Shown here piece after piece: positions 16,554 to 28,497 of a DNA stretch of 64,000 nucleotides. The position numbers and the translations under genes are program-made. The notes under the pieces were generated by a model. That model worked only from the letters and a program-made list of their open reading frames with translations, did not search any database and was not told the origin of the DNA. The stretch comes from Pseudoalteromonas sp. 0303 (lineage in GTDB: Bacteria > Pseudomonadota > Gammaproteobacteria > Enterobacterales > Alteromonadaceae): assembly GCF_013349995.1 (NCBI RefSeq), contig NZ_JABVXF010000020.1, positions 1-64,000 of the forward strand. Reading direction: 5' to 3'. Within the stretch, counting starts at the first letter, position 1. Every line of letters starts with the position of its first letter.

Positions 16554-16818
16554 TATACCCAAACCACCTCAAGATGCGAGTTTCAGTTGGAATTAAAAGC
16601 GATTTAGGCAAGGCATTGATTGCAAGTAATAGTGGTTCTATTGTTAAAATCAATAACGCAGTATAAATCGCTTTTAAACCAACCCTTTGGGCGTTTCACA
16701 GGCACTTACTCTCATCGTTGTTACTTCTTAAAAGGGACTGCCATTGTTGCAAAGTAACGCCTTGATATTAAGCACCTGTGAAACGCTGAATTCTACATCT
16801 TGAGGTGGCTTGGGTATA
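16554..16818. mobile_element. 265-bp MITE-like element with 33-bp terminal inverted repeats
   Basis: The ends 16554-16586 (beginning TATACCCAAACCACCTCAAG) and 16786-16818 (ending CTTGAGGTGGCTTGGGTATA) are inverted repeats with one mismatch in the outer 24 bases. Nested inside are two more inverted repeats: TTAAAAGCGATTTA (16593-16606) with 16663-16676, and GCGTTTCACAGG (16691-16702) with 16775-16786. There is no ORF. The whole unit fits a non-autonomous element and lies only 25 bases beyond the ptsP stop, where its transcript would fold into a long hairpin. It explains most of the 338-base gap 16505-16842. Confidence 0.75.
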
Positions 16819-16842
16819 AGTGCTTCACAGCACAATTTCCCC

Positions 16843-19119
16843 TCATGATTGACCTTGGCTTGGGGTGTAAAATAGCTCACCGAGTTGATGTTCGATCATA
16901 AAGTTACGCGTTAACCTAAGTACATGTTTTGCAGTGGGTTGTAATAAACACTCTGCAAGTAACTTTTCCATATCACTGACATTTAATCGTCTAAGCACAA
17001 ACTTAATTTTACTAATCGAAGCGTAGTTCATGCTCAAGCTTCGATACCCCATCGCAATAAGCAGTAACGCTCCTTCTGGGTCGCCCCCTAACTCACCACA
17101 CAAACTAAATGGCAACTCATGTTGCTGACACTCTTGTGCTATTTTTAACAGCACTCTAAGTACACTTGGGTGATAAGGATTAAATAGCTCAGCAACACGG
17201 GCATTAGAGCGATCAACTGCCAGCATATACTGGGTTAAATCGTTGCTACCTACAGAGCAAAAATCGACCTTTTGCGACCACTCTTCAAGCATAAATACAC
17301 TCGAAGGTACTTCTAACATCACGCCGATTTCAGGGCGCTCAATGGCTTGTTCAGGATATTGTTCACTTAACTCAAAGTAGGCTTGTTCGAGCAGTTTTAA
17401 CGATTCGTCCACTTCTTCTGAGCCACTGATCATCGGCAGCATGATTTTTAAATTACCCAACCCAATGTTGGCTTTTAACATTGCCTTGAGCTGATCTAAA
17501 AATAGCTCTGGGTGATCTAAGGTCACTCGAATACCACGCCAACCTAAAAATGGATTTTCTTCTGTTATATTGAAGTAATCTAAAACTTTATCGCCACCAA
17601 TATCGAGTGTACGCATCACCACAGGGTTGGGGTGATAACTAGTGAGCACTTCGCGATACCAGCTTTCTTGTTCTGACTGTGAAGGAAATTGGCCTTTTTG
17701 CATAAACCAGGCTTCGGTGCGATAAAGACCTACCCCATCGCAAAATGGCTTATTGTCATGCTCCGTATTTAATTCAAGACCCGCGTTAAGTAATAAGCTA
17801 ATGTGTTCGCCATCTTTAGTGATGGCATCTAGGTTTTGCTCTGCTACAAAGCGGTCGTTCAATAAGGCTTCTTGATATTTGAGCTGACTGTATTCCTCTT
17901 GCAGCATTTGTGAAGGAGAAATATATAAACGCCCTGCATAGGCATCTAAAATCATTTGCTTGCCTTCAAATTGCAATAACGGCACATCTTCAATGCCCCA
18001 AATAGCAGGGATCCCCATAGCACGAGTTAATATAGAAGCATGACTATTTGCCGCACCATTAACACTCACAACCCCAGCGAGGTGCCCTTTAGGTACTTCA
18101 GCAAGCATTGCGGGGGTTAATGTACCGGCAATTAAAATAGTGTCTTTAGGGTAAGGTTTTGCCGCATGCTCAGTATTAACTAAGTGATGTAAAACCCGTA
18201 AACCAATATCTTTAACATCAACAGCACGCTCTTTAATGTAAGGATCTTGCATGGCATTGAATTGAGTCACCAATTTCTCAATTACAATTTTCAGGGCGCT
18301 TTTAGCATTCCAGCCTTGTTGTAATTGCGCTTCAACATTTTGACCAAGACTTTTTGCATCAAGTAACTGCTGATAAACATCAAATACCGCCAGTGCCTCT
18401 TGCGGAATAGAGTCGCTCAGAGTCATAGATAAGGTATTAAACTCGTTACGCGTCGCAGCCACAGCTTGGGTAAATAGCTTACGCTGGGTGCTCACATCGT
18501 CGTCTTTTTGCAGTTCAATGGAACTGAAGTCAAGTTTAGGGATCACCACAAAGGCTTCACCTATGGCAATACCTGGTGCACTTGATACCCCTTTTAGTAC
18601 TGAGGTTTGGTGGGAAAACTCATCAACGCGTAATATTTCTTTTATTTCTGCATGAGCTAACTGAGAAGCTAGCTGTGCCGAGAGCGTAATTAAGAATGAC
18701 TCTTCGTCAGGGCTAAAAACACGGGCTAGTTTTTGTTGAACAACAATAACGCCTAAAACCTTTTTCTGGTGCACGACTGGCACAGATAAGAACGCGTTAT
18801 AGCCTTCTTCATTGACTTCAGGTGAGAGTTTAAAGCGAGGGTGAGACTTAGCAAAAGCAATATTGATAGGCTCTTCACGCTGAGCAACAAGACCAACGAG
18901 ACCTTCAGTAAAGCCTATACGAAACTTACCCACTGCATCTGGGTTGAGGCCTTGGGTGGCCATCAATACAAAGTTATCTTGGCTATAATCTGCAAAATAA
19001 ATCGAGCAGCACTGTGTTTGCATGGCATCTTTTACCATTTGCACAAAACACCCCAGCGCACTATTTAAGTCCGCCTGTTGCGACACTGCCTCAGCAATTG
19101 ATCTGAGCGTGGCTAACAT
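16843..19119 (-). CDS. ptsP: Phosphoenolpyruvate-protein phosphotransferase PtsP (enzyme I-Ntr)
   Basis: A 758-residue first enzyme of the nitrogen PTS, which transfers phosphate from PEP to NPr. An N-terminal GAF domain (about 1-160; CSIYFADYSQDNFVLMATQG) precedes the enzyme I part. The phospho-accepting His is in NGAANSHASILTRAMG, and the PEP-binding barrel shows RTEAWFM, LDIGGDK, GVMLEVPS, SVGSNDLTQYMLAVDR and LCGELGGDPE. It follows rppH by 33 bases in the conserved order rppH-ptsP. Confidence 0.95.
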   Translation of the reverse strand: MLATLRSIAEAVSQQADLNSALGCFVQMVKDAMQTQCCSIYFADYSQDNFVLMATQGLNPDAVGKFRIGFTEGLVGLVAQREEPINIAFAKSHPRFKLSPEVNEEGYNAFLSVPVVHQKKVLGVIVVQQKLARVFSPDEESFLITLSAQLASQLAHAEIKEILRVDEFSHQTSVLKGVSSAPGIAIGEAFVVIPKLDFSSIELQKDDDVSTQRKLFTQAVAATRNEFNTLSMTLSDSIPQEALAVFDVYQQLLDAKSLGQNVEAQLQQGWNAKSALKIVIEKLVTQFNAMQDPYIKERAVDVKDIGLRVLHHLVNTEHAAKPYPKDTILIAGTLTPAMLAEVPKGHLAGVVSVNGAANSHASILTRAMGIPAIWGIEDVPLLQFEGKQMILDAYAGRLYISPSQMLQEEYSQLKYQEALLNDRFVAEQNLDAITKDGEHISLLLNAGLELNTEHDNKPFCDGVGLYRTEAWFMQKGQFPSQSEQESWYREVLTSYHPNPVVMRTLDIGGDKVLDYFNITEENPFLGWRGIRVTLDHPELFLDQLKAMLKANIGLGNLKIMLPMISGSEEVDESLKLLEQAYFELSEQYPEQAIERPEIGVMLEVPSSVFMLEEWSQKVDFCSVGSNDLTQYMLAVDRSNARVAELFNPYHPSVLRVLLKIAQECQQHELPFSLCGELGGDPEGALLLIAMGYRSLSMNYASISKIKFVLRRLNVSDMEKLLAECLLQPTAKHVLRLTRNFMIEHQLGELFYTPSQGQS

Positions 19120-19152
19120 GATGCTGCTCCTTTGATTTAAATAAGGTTGCCC

Positions 19153-19671
19153 TTATCGTTTATGTCGCCAATGATCTTTGTGTTGCTCTCGTTTATTAAA
19201 CGGCATTGCAAACGGAGCAAACTCTTTCATTACTCGACGATATACATCGCGCTTAAACGAAACAACTTGCCTAACCGGATACCAATAACTCACCCATCGC
19301 CAATCATCAAACTCGGGGTGATGAGTTTTAAGTAAATCTACATCTTCATCTTTACAACGAAGTTTCAGTAAAAACCATTTTTGTTTTTGCCCAATACACA
19401 CAGGACTTGAGTCTCTGCGAATTAAACGCTTGGGTAATTTATAGCGTAACCAATGTTTAGAACTTGCGACGATCTCAACGTCTTCAGGAAGCAAGCCCAC
19501 TTCTTCGTGTAATTCTCTGTACATGGTTTGCTCTGCTGTTTCGCCGTCATCAACACCACCTTGGGGAAATTGCCAAGAGTGCTGACCATAGCGACGAGCC
19601 CAAAATACTTGTCCCTGATTATTGCAAATTACAATTCCGACATTGGCACGAAAACCTTCGGCATCAATCAC
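19153..19671 (-). CDS. rppH: RNA pyrophosphohydrolase RppH
   Basis: A 172-residue Nudix hydrolase that removes pyrophosphate from 5' triphosphate mRNA ends and so starts RNase E decay. The N terminus [12 protein letters not shown] and [15 protein letters not shown] match the family, with the Nudix core REL-HEEVGL following. Translation starts at a GTG with GAGG eight bases upstream, giving MIDAEGFR as in E. coli RppH. It is divergent from mutH across a 540-base gap that holds DnaA boxes. Confidence 0.95.
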   Translation of the reverse strand: MIDAEGFRANVGIVICNNQGQVFWARRYGQHSWQFPQGGVDDGETAEQTMYRELHEEVGLLPEDVEIVASSKHWLRYKLPKRLIRRDSSPVCIGQKQKWFLLKLRCKDEDVDLLKTHHPEFDDWRWVSYWYPVRQVVSFKRDVYRRVMKEFAPFAMPFNKREQHKDHWRHKR

Positions 19672-19864
19672 CTTAGTGCCTCATTTGTAAGTCGATTTTT
19701 ATTGATTGTTCCACATAACCTGCGATACAGCAAACACTTTACACCTAAGCCTAAATTAGATTGGAAATTTATTTTTTAACAAACATGTTTAATCAAGATG
19801 TTACGAAGTAATTATTATAAAAATGTGCAGTTTGATTAAAAAAACTATTTACAACCGTATTTTT

Positions 19865-19980
19865 ATCACCTTACCCACAGCTTGTGCATAACTTTTATAA
19901 ATCATGCCTAAATTGCAAACAAATCCACAATCCACAGTTTAAATATCCACTTTCTCCACAGAAACTGTGGATAAACATGT
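19865..19980. promoter_or_regulatory. DnaA-box cluster resembling DARS2
   Basis: At least four DnaA-type boxes (consensus TTATCCACA) stand as two head-to-head pairs. Pair one is TTACCCACA (19871-19879, one mismatch) and TGTGCATAA (19883-19891, reverse TTATGCACA). Pair two is TTCTCCACA (19952-19960, one mismatch) and TGTGGATAA (19966-19974, a perfect reverse box). Degenerate boxes at 19921-19929 and 19928-19936 lie between. AT-rich DNA surrounds the cluster. E. coli DARS2, which regenerates ATP-DnaA, lies as I recall in the same mutH/rppH neighbourhood and also uses opposed boxes plus a third box. The rest of 19672-20211 is AT-rich with no gene seen. Confidence 0.6.
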
Positions 19981-20211
19981 TTATATATCTGTATTTATAC
20001 AAACAACTGTTTAATTAATGAAATAGAAACAACATAAAAAAACATTAAATTAATTTAATATCAGTTAGTTACAACCAAACCATCGAAAATAAAACTGATT
20101 ATTTTTAGCCCACTCTTAACGTGCGCAAAAAACACCCAAACACAAAGATATCCACTAAGGCACGCATTTGCTATCATGAACCGGATAAATAGACAATCAA
20201 ATAAACGCCTT

Positions 20212-20883
20212 ATGCGACCAATAAAACCCGCTTCTATAAACGAATTAATGCAACGTGTTGATGCTATTGCTGGCCTAACCTTAGGGCAGCTAGCCGAGCA
20301 ATATAAGTTTAAAACCCCTGACGATTTACTACGTGAAAAAGGCTGGACCGGGCAACTTATCGAATATGTACTTGGTGCAACAGCAGGCTCAAAACCAACA
20401 CCTGATTTTGAAGAGTTAGGCATTGAGCTAAAAACCCTACCTATTTCATTTAAAGGCAAACCTCTCGAAACAACCTTTGTTTCGGTAACACCGCTATTAA
20501 ATGTAACCGGAATGACTTGGCAGCAAAGTACGGTTCGTAAAAAGTTGAATCATGTTTTGTGGTTACCGATTTTAGGCGAGCGCGAGATACTACCTTTTCA
20601 CCGTACCATAGGCAGTGGCTTTTTATGGCAGCCAAGTGCAGAGCAAGATGCCCTTTTACAGCGTGATTGGGAAGAACAAATGGAGCTAATTGCCCTTGGT
20701 CGCGTAGATGAAATTTCTGGGCATTTAGGTGATGTAATGCAAATAAGGCCAAAAGCTGCCAATAGCAAAGCGCTGACTGATGCAATTGGCCCGAATGGCC
20801 AGATAGTACAAACTTTACCTCGCGGCTTTTATCTAAAAACCAGCTTCACCGGCGAGATCCTAAAACAACAATTTCAGCTATAA
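20212..20883 (+). CDS. mutH: DNA mismatch-repair endonuclease MutH
   Basis: A 223-residue endonuclease that nicks the unmethylated strand at hemimethylated GATC when activated by MutL, implying Dam-directed repair in this organism. The catalytic D-E-K set is visible in TPDFEELGIELKTLP, preceded by the LGATAGSKP stretch. I chose ATG at 20212 because MRPIKPASINELMQR aligns with the E. coli N terminus; an upstream in-frame ATG at 20176 would add 12 residues, and neither has a good ribosome site. It is divergent from rppH and convergent with eno. Confidence 0.93.
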   Translation: MRPIKPASINELMQRVDAIAGLTLGQLAEQYKFKTPDDLLREKGWTGQLIEYVLGATAGSKPTPDFEELGIELKTLPISFKGKPLETTFVSVTPLLNVTGMTWQQSTVRKKLNHVLWLPILGEREILPFHRTIGSGFLWQPSAEQDALLQRDWEEQMELIALGRVDEISGHLGDVMQIRPKAANSKALTDAIGPNGQIVQTLPRGFYLKTSFTGEILKQQFQL

Positions 20884-20908
20884 AAAAACCTCCCGAAGGA
20901 GGTTTTTT
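20883..20908. terminator. Bidirectional terminator between mutH and eno
   Basis: AAAAAACCTCC (20883-20893) pairs perfectly with GGAGGTTTTTT (20898-20908), loop CGAA. Flanking A and T runs let it end both converging transcripts. Confidence 0.92.
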
Positions 20909-20933
20909 AAAGTCTTGATGAAGCTAAGCCAGA

Positions 20934-22262
<1,329 letters not shown>

Positions 22263-22267
22263 TTAGT

Positions 22268-22288
22268 GCCAGCTTTATTCCTGCTGGC
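22268..22288. terminator. Hairpin in the eno leader
   Basis: GCCAGC (22268-22273) pairs with GCTGGC (22283-22288). It sits 36 bases upstream of the eno start and is followed by TTTTT only on the plus strand, so in the eno mRNA it is a leader hairpin, not a standard terminator. Confidence 0.4.
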
Positions 22289-22299
22289 TTTTTAAAACA

Positions 22300-22323
22300 A
22301 ATAAGCCGTGCATAAAGCACGGC
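22300..22323 (-). terminator. Intrinsic terminator or attenuator after pyrG
   Basis: GCCGTGC (22305-22311) pairs with GCACGGC (22317-22323). On the minus strand the stem is followed by TTATTTGTTTT. It lies 10 bases beyond the pyrG stop and may separate pyrG from eno transcription partly. Confidence 0.65.
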
Positions 22324-22332
22324 CTATTTAAA

Positions 22333-23982
<1,650 letters not shown>

Positions 23983-24076
23983 TCAGGAATTAAAAGGAAT
24001 AATATAGAATCAAGACGGGGCGATATTATAGCAAAGGGGCTGCTATCAATCCAGATAAAATTAGCAAATAAGTGCA

Positions 24077-24110
24077 CAAAAAACGAGCTTGGTTACACTG
24101 TACCCAAGCT
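24077..24110 (-). terminator. Intrinsic terminator after mazG
   Basis: AGCTTGGTTAC (24086-24096) pairs with GTACCCAAGCT (24100-24110) with one mismatch. On the minus strand it is followed by CGTTTTTTG. It ends the rlmD-relA-mazG transcript before pyrG. Confidence 0.8.
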
Positions 24111-24124
24111 GTATCATAACTTAC

Positions 24125-24925
24125 TTAGTTTGACTGTTTTTTAATGGCTTCCCATGCGTTGTCCATTTCTTCAAGGCTAGCCGTTTCTAAACTTTGGCCA
24201 CGTTCACCTAAGTAAGCAGCCACTTTTTCAAAGCGTGACGCGAACTTAGCATTGGCACTTCGTAATAATTGCTCAGGATCGCGCTTAATATGACGGGCTA
24301 CATTCACTGTTGCAAACAGTAAATCACCAAGCTCTTCTGCACTGTGCTCTGAATAAGGGTCGTGAGCCAGCGCTTCTTTTACTTCGTCTACTTCTTCAGC
24401 AACTTTATCGAGCGCACCATGATAACTTGGCCAATCAAACCCTAGGCTTGCTACACGCTGTTGAATCTTCTTCGCTTTTGATAACCCCGGCATAGCATTG
24501 GGAATATCTTGCCACAGGCTCATTTGTGGTGAAGCTGCTTTTTCTGCTCGCTCTTGTGCTTTAATAGCCTGCCACTGCGCCGAAAGCTCAGCGTCAGTCA
24601 GCTCACTTTGTTCTGCAAAGACATGGGGATGACGACGCACTAACTTATCATTAAGCGTATTAGCCACATCGGTAAAATCAAATAAGCCCTGCTCTTTGGC
24701 AAGTTGAGCATAAAAGATGACTTGAAACAGTAAATCGCCAAGCTCACTTTTAAGCTCAGTAAGCTCACCTTTTTCAATGCAATCTGCTACTTCGTAAGCT
24801 TCTTCAAGGGTATGCGGCACAATCGATTTAAAGTCTTGTTTTAAATCCCACGGGCACCCAGATTCTGGGTCCCGTAGTTTAGCCATAATTGCAAGCGACT
24901 GCTCAATTGCCTGTTTATCACCCAT
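24125..24925 (-). CDS. mazG: Nucleoside triphosphate pyrophosphohydrolase MazG
   Basis: A 266-residue enzyme hydrolysing NTPs and dNTPs to monophosphates, with two tandem MazG domains. The first carries LRDPESGCPWDLKQ and EEAYEVADCIE-(5)-ELKSELGDLLFQ; the second carries EVDEVKEALAH and AEELGDLLFATVN, the metal-binding EExxE-type motifs. Its ATG overlaps the relA stop by one base (TAATG), so translation is coupled. In E. coli MazG modulates ppGpp under starvation, in line with cotranscription with relA. Confidence 0.95.
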   Translation of the reverse strand: MGDKQAIEQSLAIMAKLRDPESGCPWDLKQDFKSIVPHTLEEAYEVADCIEKGELTELKSELGDLLFQVIFYAQLAKEQGLFDFTDVANTLNDKLVRRHPHVFAEQSELTDAELSAQWQAIKAQERAEKAASPQMSLWQDIPNAMPGLSKAKKIQQRVASLGFDWPSYHGALDKVAEEVDEVKEALAHDPYSEHSAEELGDLLFATVNVARHIKRDPEQLLRSANAKFASRFEKVAAYLGERGQSLETASLEEMDNAWEAIKKQSN

Positions 24926-27084
24926 TACGAATGACCACGCTTTGCATCATGTACACCTTCGATTTGATGTAACTTAGACAATAAGCGGTTGGTGCTTGAT
25001 AAGTCATGTACTTCAACCTGCATTGAAAACAGCGCAAGCTGCTTATCTTCAACCGTATTGACGTTCATGTTCAGCACATTCACTTTTTCGTTTGCAAGCA
25101 CTGAGCTGATATCTCGAATAAGGCCTGAGCGATCGGTCGCTTCAACTTTAATCGTCAATGAGTAAGAGCCATTGACATCGTCTGACCAACTTACTGATAT
25201 CACCCGCTCAGGATGCTTTTCACGAAGTTTCTCAAACGAATCGCAATCTTCACGGTGAACTGCAATCCCTCGGCCTTGCGTAATGTAGCCAATAATTTCA
25301 TCGCCCGGCACAGGTCGGCAGCATTTAGCAACATGGCTCATTAAGCTACCTACCCCATCTACAACAATACCATTCTTATCGCCGGTGACACTTTTTGGTT
25401 TTTTAAACTTAATTTGTGGCTCGTCATGCTCACGGTCACTAATAAAGTTTAATAACTGGTTTAAGCGAACATCTCCAGCACCTACCGCAACCATAAGGTC
25501 GTCAAGGCCTTTAAGGTTAAAGCGCTCAATAGCTGGCGCTAGATCTTTGGTTGTTAAATCTAGTTTTTGCAGCTCAGTTTCGAGTATTTCTTTACCGGCA
25601 CTTAAGTTTTTATCGCGATCAAGCTGCTTAAACCAATGATGGATTTTAGAGCGTGCTCGTGAAGACTTAATATAACCTAGCGATGGGTTTAACCAATCAC
25701 GGCTTGGGTTAGGTTGCTTTTGAGTTAAAATTTCAACCTGATCGCCGGTACTTAATTGGTGAGTAAATGGCACAATTTTGCCAAACACTTTTGCGCCAAT
25801 ACAACGATGCCCTACATTTGAGTGAATGTAATAAGCAAAATCAAGTGGTGTTGCACCCAGCGGTAAATCGAAAATATCCCCTTTAGGCGTGAACACATAA
25901 ACACGGTCTTCTACTACTTGGTTTTTAAGCTCTTCTGCTAGGTCACTGCCATCAACGACTTCTTCTTGCCATTGCAGTAACTTACGTAACCAACTAATTT
26001 TTTGCTCGTAGCCTGAACCACGTCCTGGCAATGCACCTTCTTTGTACATCCAGTGTGCAGCAACACCTAGCTCAGCATCTTGGTGCATTTCGCTCGTACG
26101 GATTTGAATTTCAACGGTTTTACCTTCTGGGCCAAATACCACGGTATGAATTGACTGATAACCGTTTTGCTTAGGTGTTGCGATGTAATCATCAAATTCT
26201 TTATTTAAATGGCGCCAGTTAGTATGCACGATACCTAATGCCGCGTAACAATCTTGCAGGCGCTCTACCACTATGCGCATAGCGCGAATATCAAAAAGCT
26301 GGTCGAACTCGTAGTTCTTCTGTGCCATTTTTTTGTAGATGCTGTAGATATGCTTAGGGCGGCCATACACCTCACCTTCAATACCTGCTTCAGCCAAGCG
26401 TGCTTTTACTAAAGCAACCATGTTCTCCATGTAAGCTTCACGGGCAAGGCGCTTATCATCCAGCTGTTTGGCGATATTTTTATAGGTATCTGGGTGCAAA
26501 TAACGGAACGAAAGATCTTCAAGTTCCCATTTAAGCTGACCAATCCCTAAACGATTAGCTAGGGGCGCAAAAATGTCGCGTGTTTCTTTAGCGGCAATGA
26601 CACGCTCTTCTTCACTGGCATCTTTCACATCACGCAGGTGGCACACTTGCTCTGCAAGTTTAATCACTACGGCGCGCACATCTTCAACCATGGCTAACAG
26701 CATACGGCGAATATTATCGATTTGTACTGTGCCTTTTCCTTGATGAGCTAGGGTGCTGATGGTAGCCATTTGGCTTACGCCTGTTAGTAATAACGCAACG
26801 TGATTACCTAGCTTTTCGGTGACTGTCTCAATTGAGATTTTTTCGGCTAAAAAATAAGGCGTTAAAAAAGCAGTGGCAAGAGAGTCTGCATCTAAATTTA
26901 GCTCAGCTAAAATCTCCACCATTTCAATGGCTGTGTTTTCACGTTTTGCATCATCGCAATGCAGGCACAGTTGGTGGGCCTGCTCTAATAAGGTATGTTT
27001 GTCTTCTGTTAGCGCTAACAGCTCGATACGGCTGGCAAAATCACTCGGCTTAGTTAGCTGATGTGACTGTCTAGTGGCTACCAT
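24925..27084 (-). CDS. relA: GTP pyrophosphokinase RelA
   Basis: A 719-residue (p)ppGpp synthetase of the stringent response, ribosome-bound. Order of domains: a degenerate HD hydrolase domain (the MATISTLAHQ region replaces the HD metal site, as in E. coli RelA), the synthetase domain with NGYQSIHTVVFGPEG, a TGS domain (VYVFTPKGDIFDLP), a zinc-finger region (HVAKCCRPVPGDEI, HREDC) and a C-terminal ACT/RRM. I start at 27084 (MVATRQS) because AGGAGG lies ten bases upstream; the longer frame to 27123 would overlap rlmD. Confidence 0.96.
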   Translation of the reverse strand: MVATRQSHQLTKPSDFASRIELLALTEDKHTLLEQAHQLCLHCDDAKRENTAIEMVEILAELNLDADSLATAFLTPYFLAEKISIETVTEKLGNHVALLLTGVSQMATISTLAHQGKGTVQIDNIRRMLLAMVEDVRAVVIKLAEQVCHLRDVKDASEEERVIAAKETRDIFAPLANRLGIGQLKWELEDLSFRYLHPDTYKNIAKQLDDKRLAREAYMENMVALVKARLAEAGIEGEVYGRPKHIYSIYKKMAQKNYEFDQLFDIRAMRIVVERLQDCYAALGIVHTNWRHLNKEFDDYIATPKQNGYQSIHTVVFGPEGKTVEIQIRTSEMHQDAELGVAAHWMYKEGALPGRGSGYEQKISWLRKLLQWQEEVVDGSDLAEELKNQVVEDRVYVFTPKGDIFDLPLGATPLDFAYYIHSNVGHRCIGAKVFGKIVPFTHQLSTGDQVEILTQKQPNPSRDWLNPSLGYIKSSRARSKIHHWFKQLDRDKNLSAGKEILETELQKLDLTTKDLAPAIERFNLKGLDDLMVAVGAGDVRLNQLLNFISDREHDEPQIKFKKPKSVTGDKNGIVVDGVGSLMSHVAKCCRPVPGDEIIGYITQGRGIAVHREDCDSFEKLREKHPERVISVSWSDDVNGSYSLTIKVEATDRSGLIRDISSVLANEKVNVLNMNVNTVEDKQLALFSMQVEVHDLSSTNRLLSKLHQIEGVHDAKRGHS

Positions 27085-27091
27085 GTGCGCT

Positions 27092-28417
27092 TTACCTCCT
27101 GTGAAATAACGCCATCGTTTCAATATGCCCGGTATGCGGGAACATATTCATTAGCCCAATTTTTTCAATGCTAAAGCCTGCTTGTAAAATAATTGCACTG
27201 TCACGGGCTAAAGTAACAGGATCACAAGAGACGTATAAAATCGTTTTAAATTGAGTAAGTGGTAACTGCTCTAAAATAGCCATTGCGCCAGTACGTGATG
27301 GATCAAGAACTAACACGTCAAGTTCGGCACTAAACCAAGCAGCTGATTGCATTGATTTTGTTAAATCAAAACAATAAAAATAGGTATTCGACAATGAGTT
27401 AGTTTGCGCATTTTGTTTTGCTAATGCAACCGCAGAATCGACCCCTTCAACACCAATAACATATTTAGCATACTTTGCAATCAATAATGAAAAGTTACCA
27501 ATACCACAAAATAAATCCAATACCTGTTCATGACCTTGTAAATCAAGCCACTGTCTTGCTTGATGTAGCATAGCTTGGTTCACTTGTGGGTTAACTTGAA
27601 TAAAGTTTTCAAGGCCAAACTCAAAGCGTAAATCATAAGCTGGTATCTGGTAGTACGGCATTGGATGGTCACTGTGATCAATTTCACCACTTTGTGATTG
27701 CCACACAACACGCCAGCTATATTCATCACACGCCGCTACGACTATGGCTTTTAACTCTGCATTAATAGCTTTGGTATGCCTAATAACCACAAAGGCCGCA
27801 TTATCAGCTTCACATAATTGTAAGTGACTAATACTACTCAGACCTGAATGGCTGTTGATAAGAACATCAAAAACTGAAAAAACGTCTTTAAAAGTGCTGC
27901 TCAGCACATCACAGCTTTCAATACTCACCAATTGTTTAGAACCCTGAGCTCGATACCCTACGCGCATTTTCTTTGCGGCTTTGTCATGCATTACAGCAAT
28001 ACGCGCAGAGCGACGATAATGGTGCTCTTCACTAAGCAGAGGTGCTTGCCAATTTAAGTCATCAGCTTTAGCAAACTTGCTAAACAGCTGGCTAACCGCA
28101 GCTTGCTTCTCAACCAATTGTTGCTCTGCATTAAGGTGCTGTAGCTGACAACCACCACAAACCTGATAATGCTGACAAAAAGGAGTAACCCTATGTGCTG
28201 AGGCTGATAGTACTTTTTTACAATCAGCACTGGCAAAACGTGCCTTATCTTCAATCAATAACGCTTTTACTTCTTCACCCGGCAAAGCACCATTAACAAA
28301 ACAGACTTTATTTCCCTGCTTAGCAACGCCCCGCCCTTGGTGATCCATAGCAGTGACATTGAGGGTTAGCATTTTTTGCGAAACGGATTTCTTTTTGGCT
28401 TTGAAAATCTGTGCCAT
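27092..28417 (-). CDS. rlmD: 23S rRNA (uracil-1939-C5)-methyltransferase RlmD
   Basis: A 441-residue SAM-dependent enzyme with an N-terminal TRAM domain, an iron-sulfur cluster Cys set (CQHYQVCGGCQLQH near residue 76) and a Rossmann methyltransferase domain (VLDLFCGIGNFSL). The catalytic Cys is in LYVSCDPVTLARD. The gene leads rlmD-relA-mazG and is divergent from barA, exactly as in E. coli. Confidence 0.95.
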   Translation of the reverse strand: MAQIFKAKKKSVSQKMLTLNVTAMDHQGRGVAKQGNKVCFVNGALPGEEVKALLIEDKARFASADCKKVLSASAHRVTPFCQHYQVCGGCQLQHLNAEQQLVEKQAAVSQLFSKFAKADDLNWQAPLLSEEHHYRRSARIAVMHDKAAKKMRVGYRAQGSKQLVSIESCDVLSSTFKDVFSVFDVLINSHSGLSSISHLQLCEADNAAFVVIRHTKAINAELKAIVVAACDEYSWRVVWQSQSGEIDHSDHPMPYYQIPAYDLRFEFGLENFIQVNPQVNQAMLHQARQWLDLQGHEQVLDLFCGIGNFSLLIAKYAKYVIGVEGVDSAVALAKQNAQTNSLSNTYFYCFDLTKSMQSAAWFSAELDVLVLDPSRTGAMAILEQLPLTQFKTILYVSCDPVTLARDSAIILQAGFSIEKIGLMNMFPHTGHIETMALFHRR

Positions 28418-28497
28418 CGGGCAACACCTTAATTATTGATAAAGCGGGAGTAAGTATATACTCTTAAACAACGATAATAATGATAACAACATTCTTT

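Noticed and set aside
19865..19980. Replication origin (oriC) at the DnaA-box cluster
   Set aside because: No dnaA, dnaN, mnmG or parA nearby and no clear array of AT-rich 13-mers; the rppH/mutH context fits DARS2 better than an origin.
24925..27123. RelA starting at 27123
   Set aside because: It would overlap rlmD by 32 bases and add an unconserved leader; AGGAGG precedes MVATRQS at 27084.
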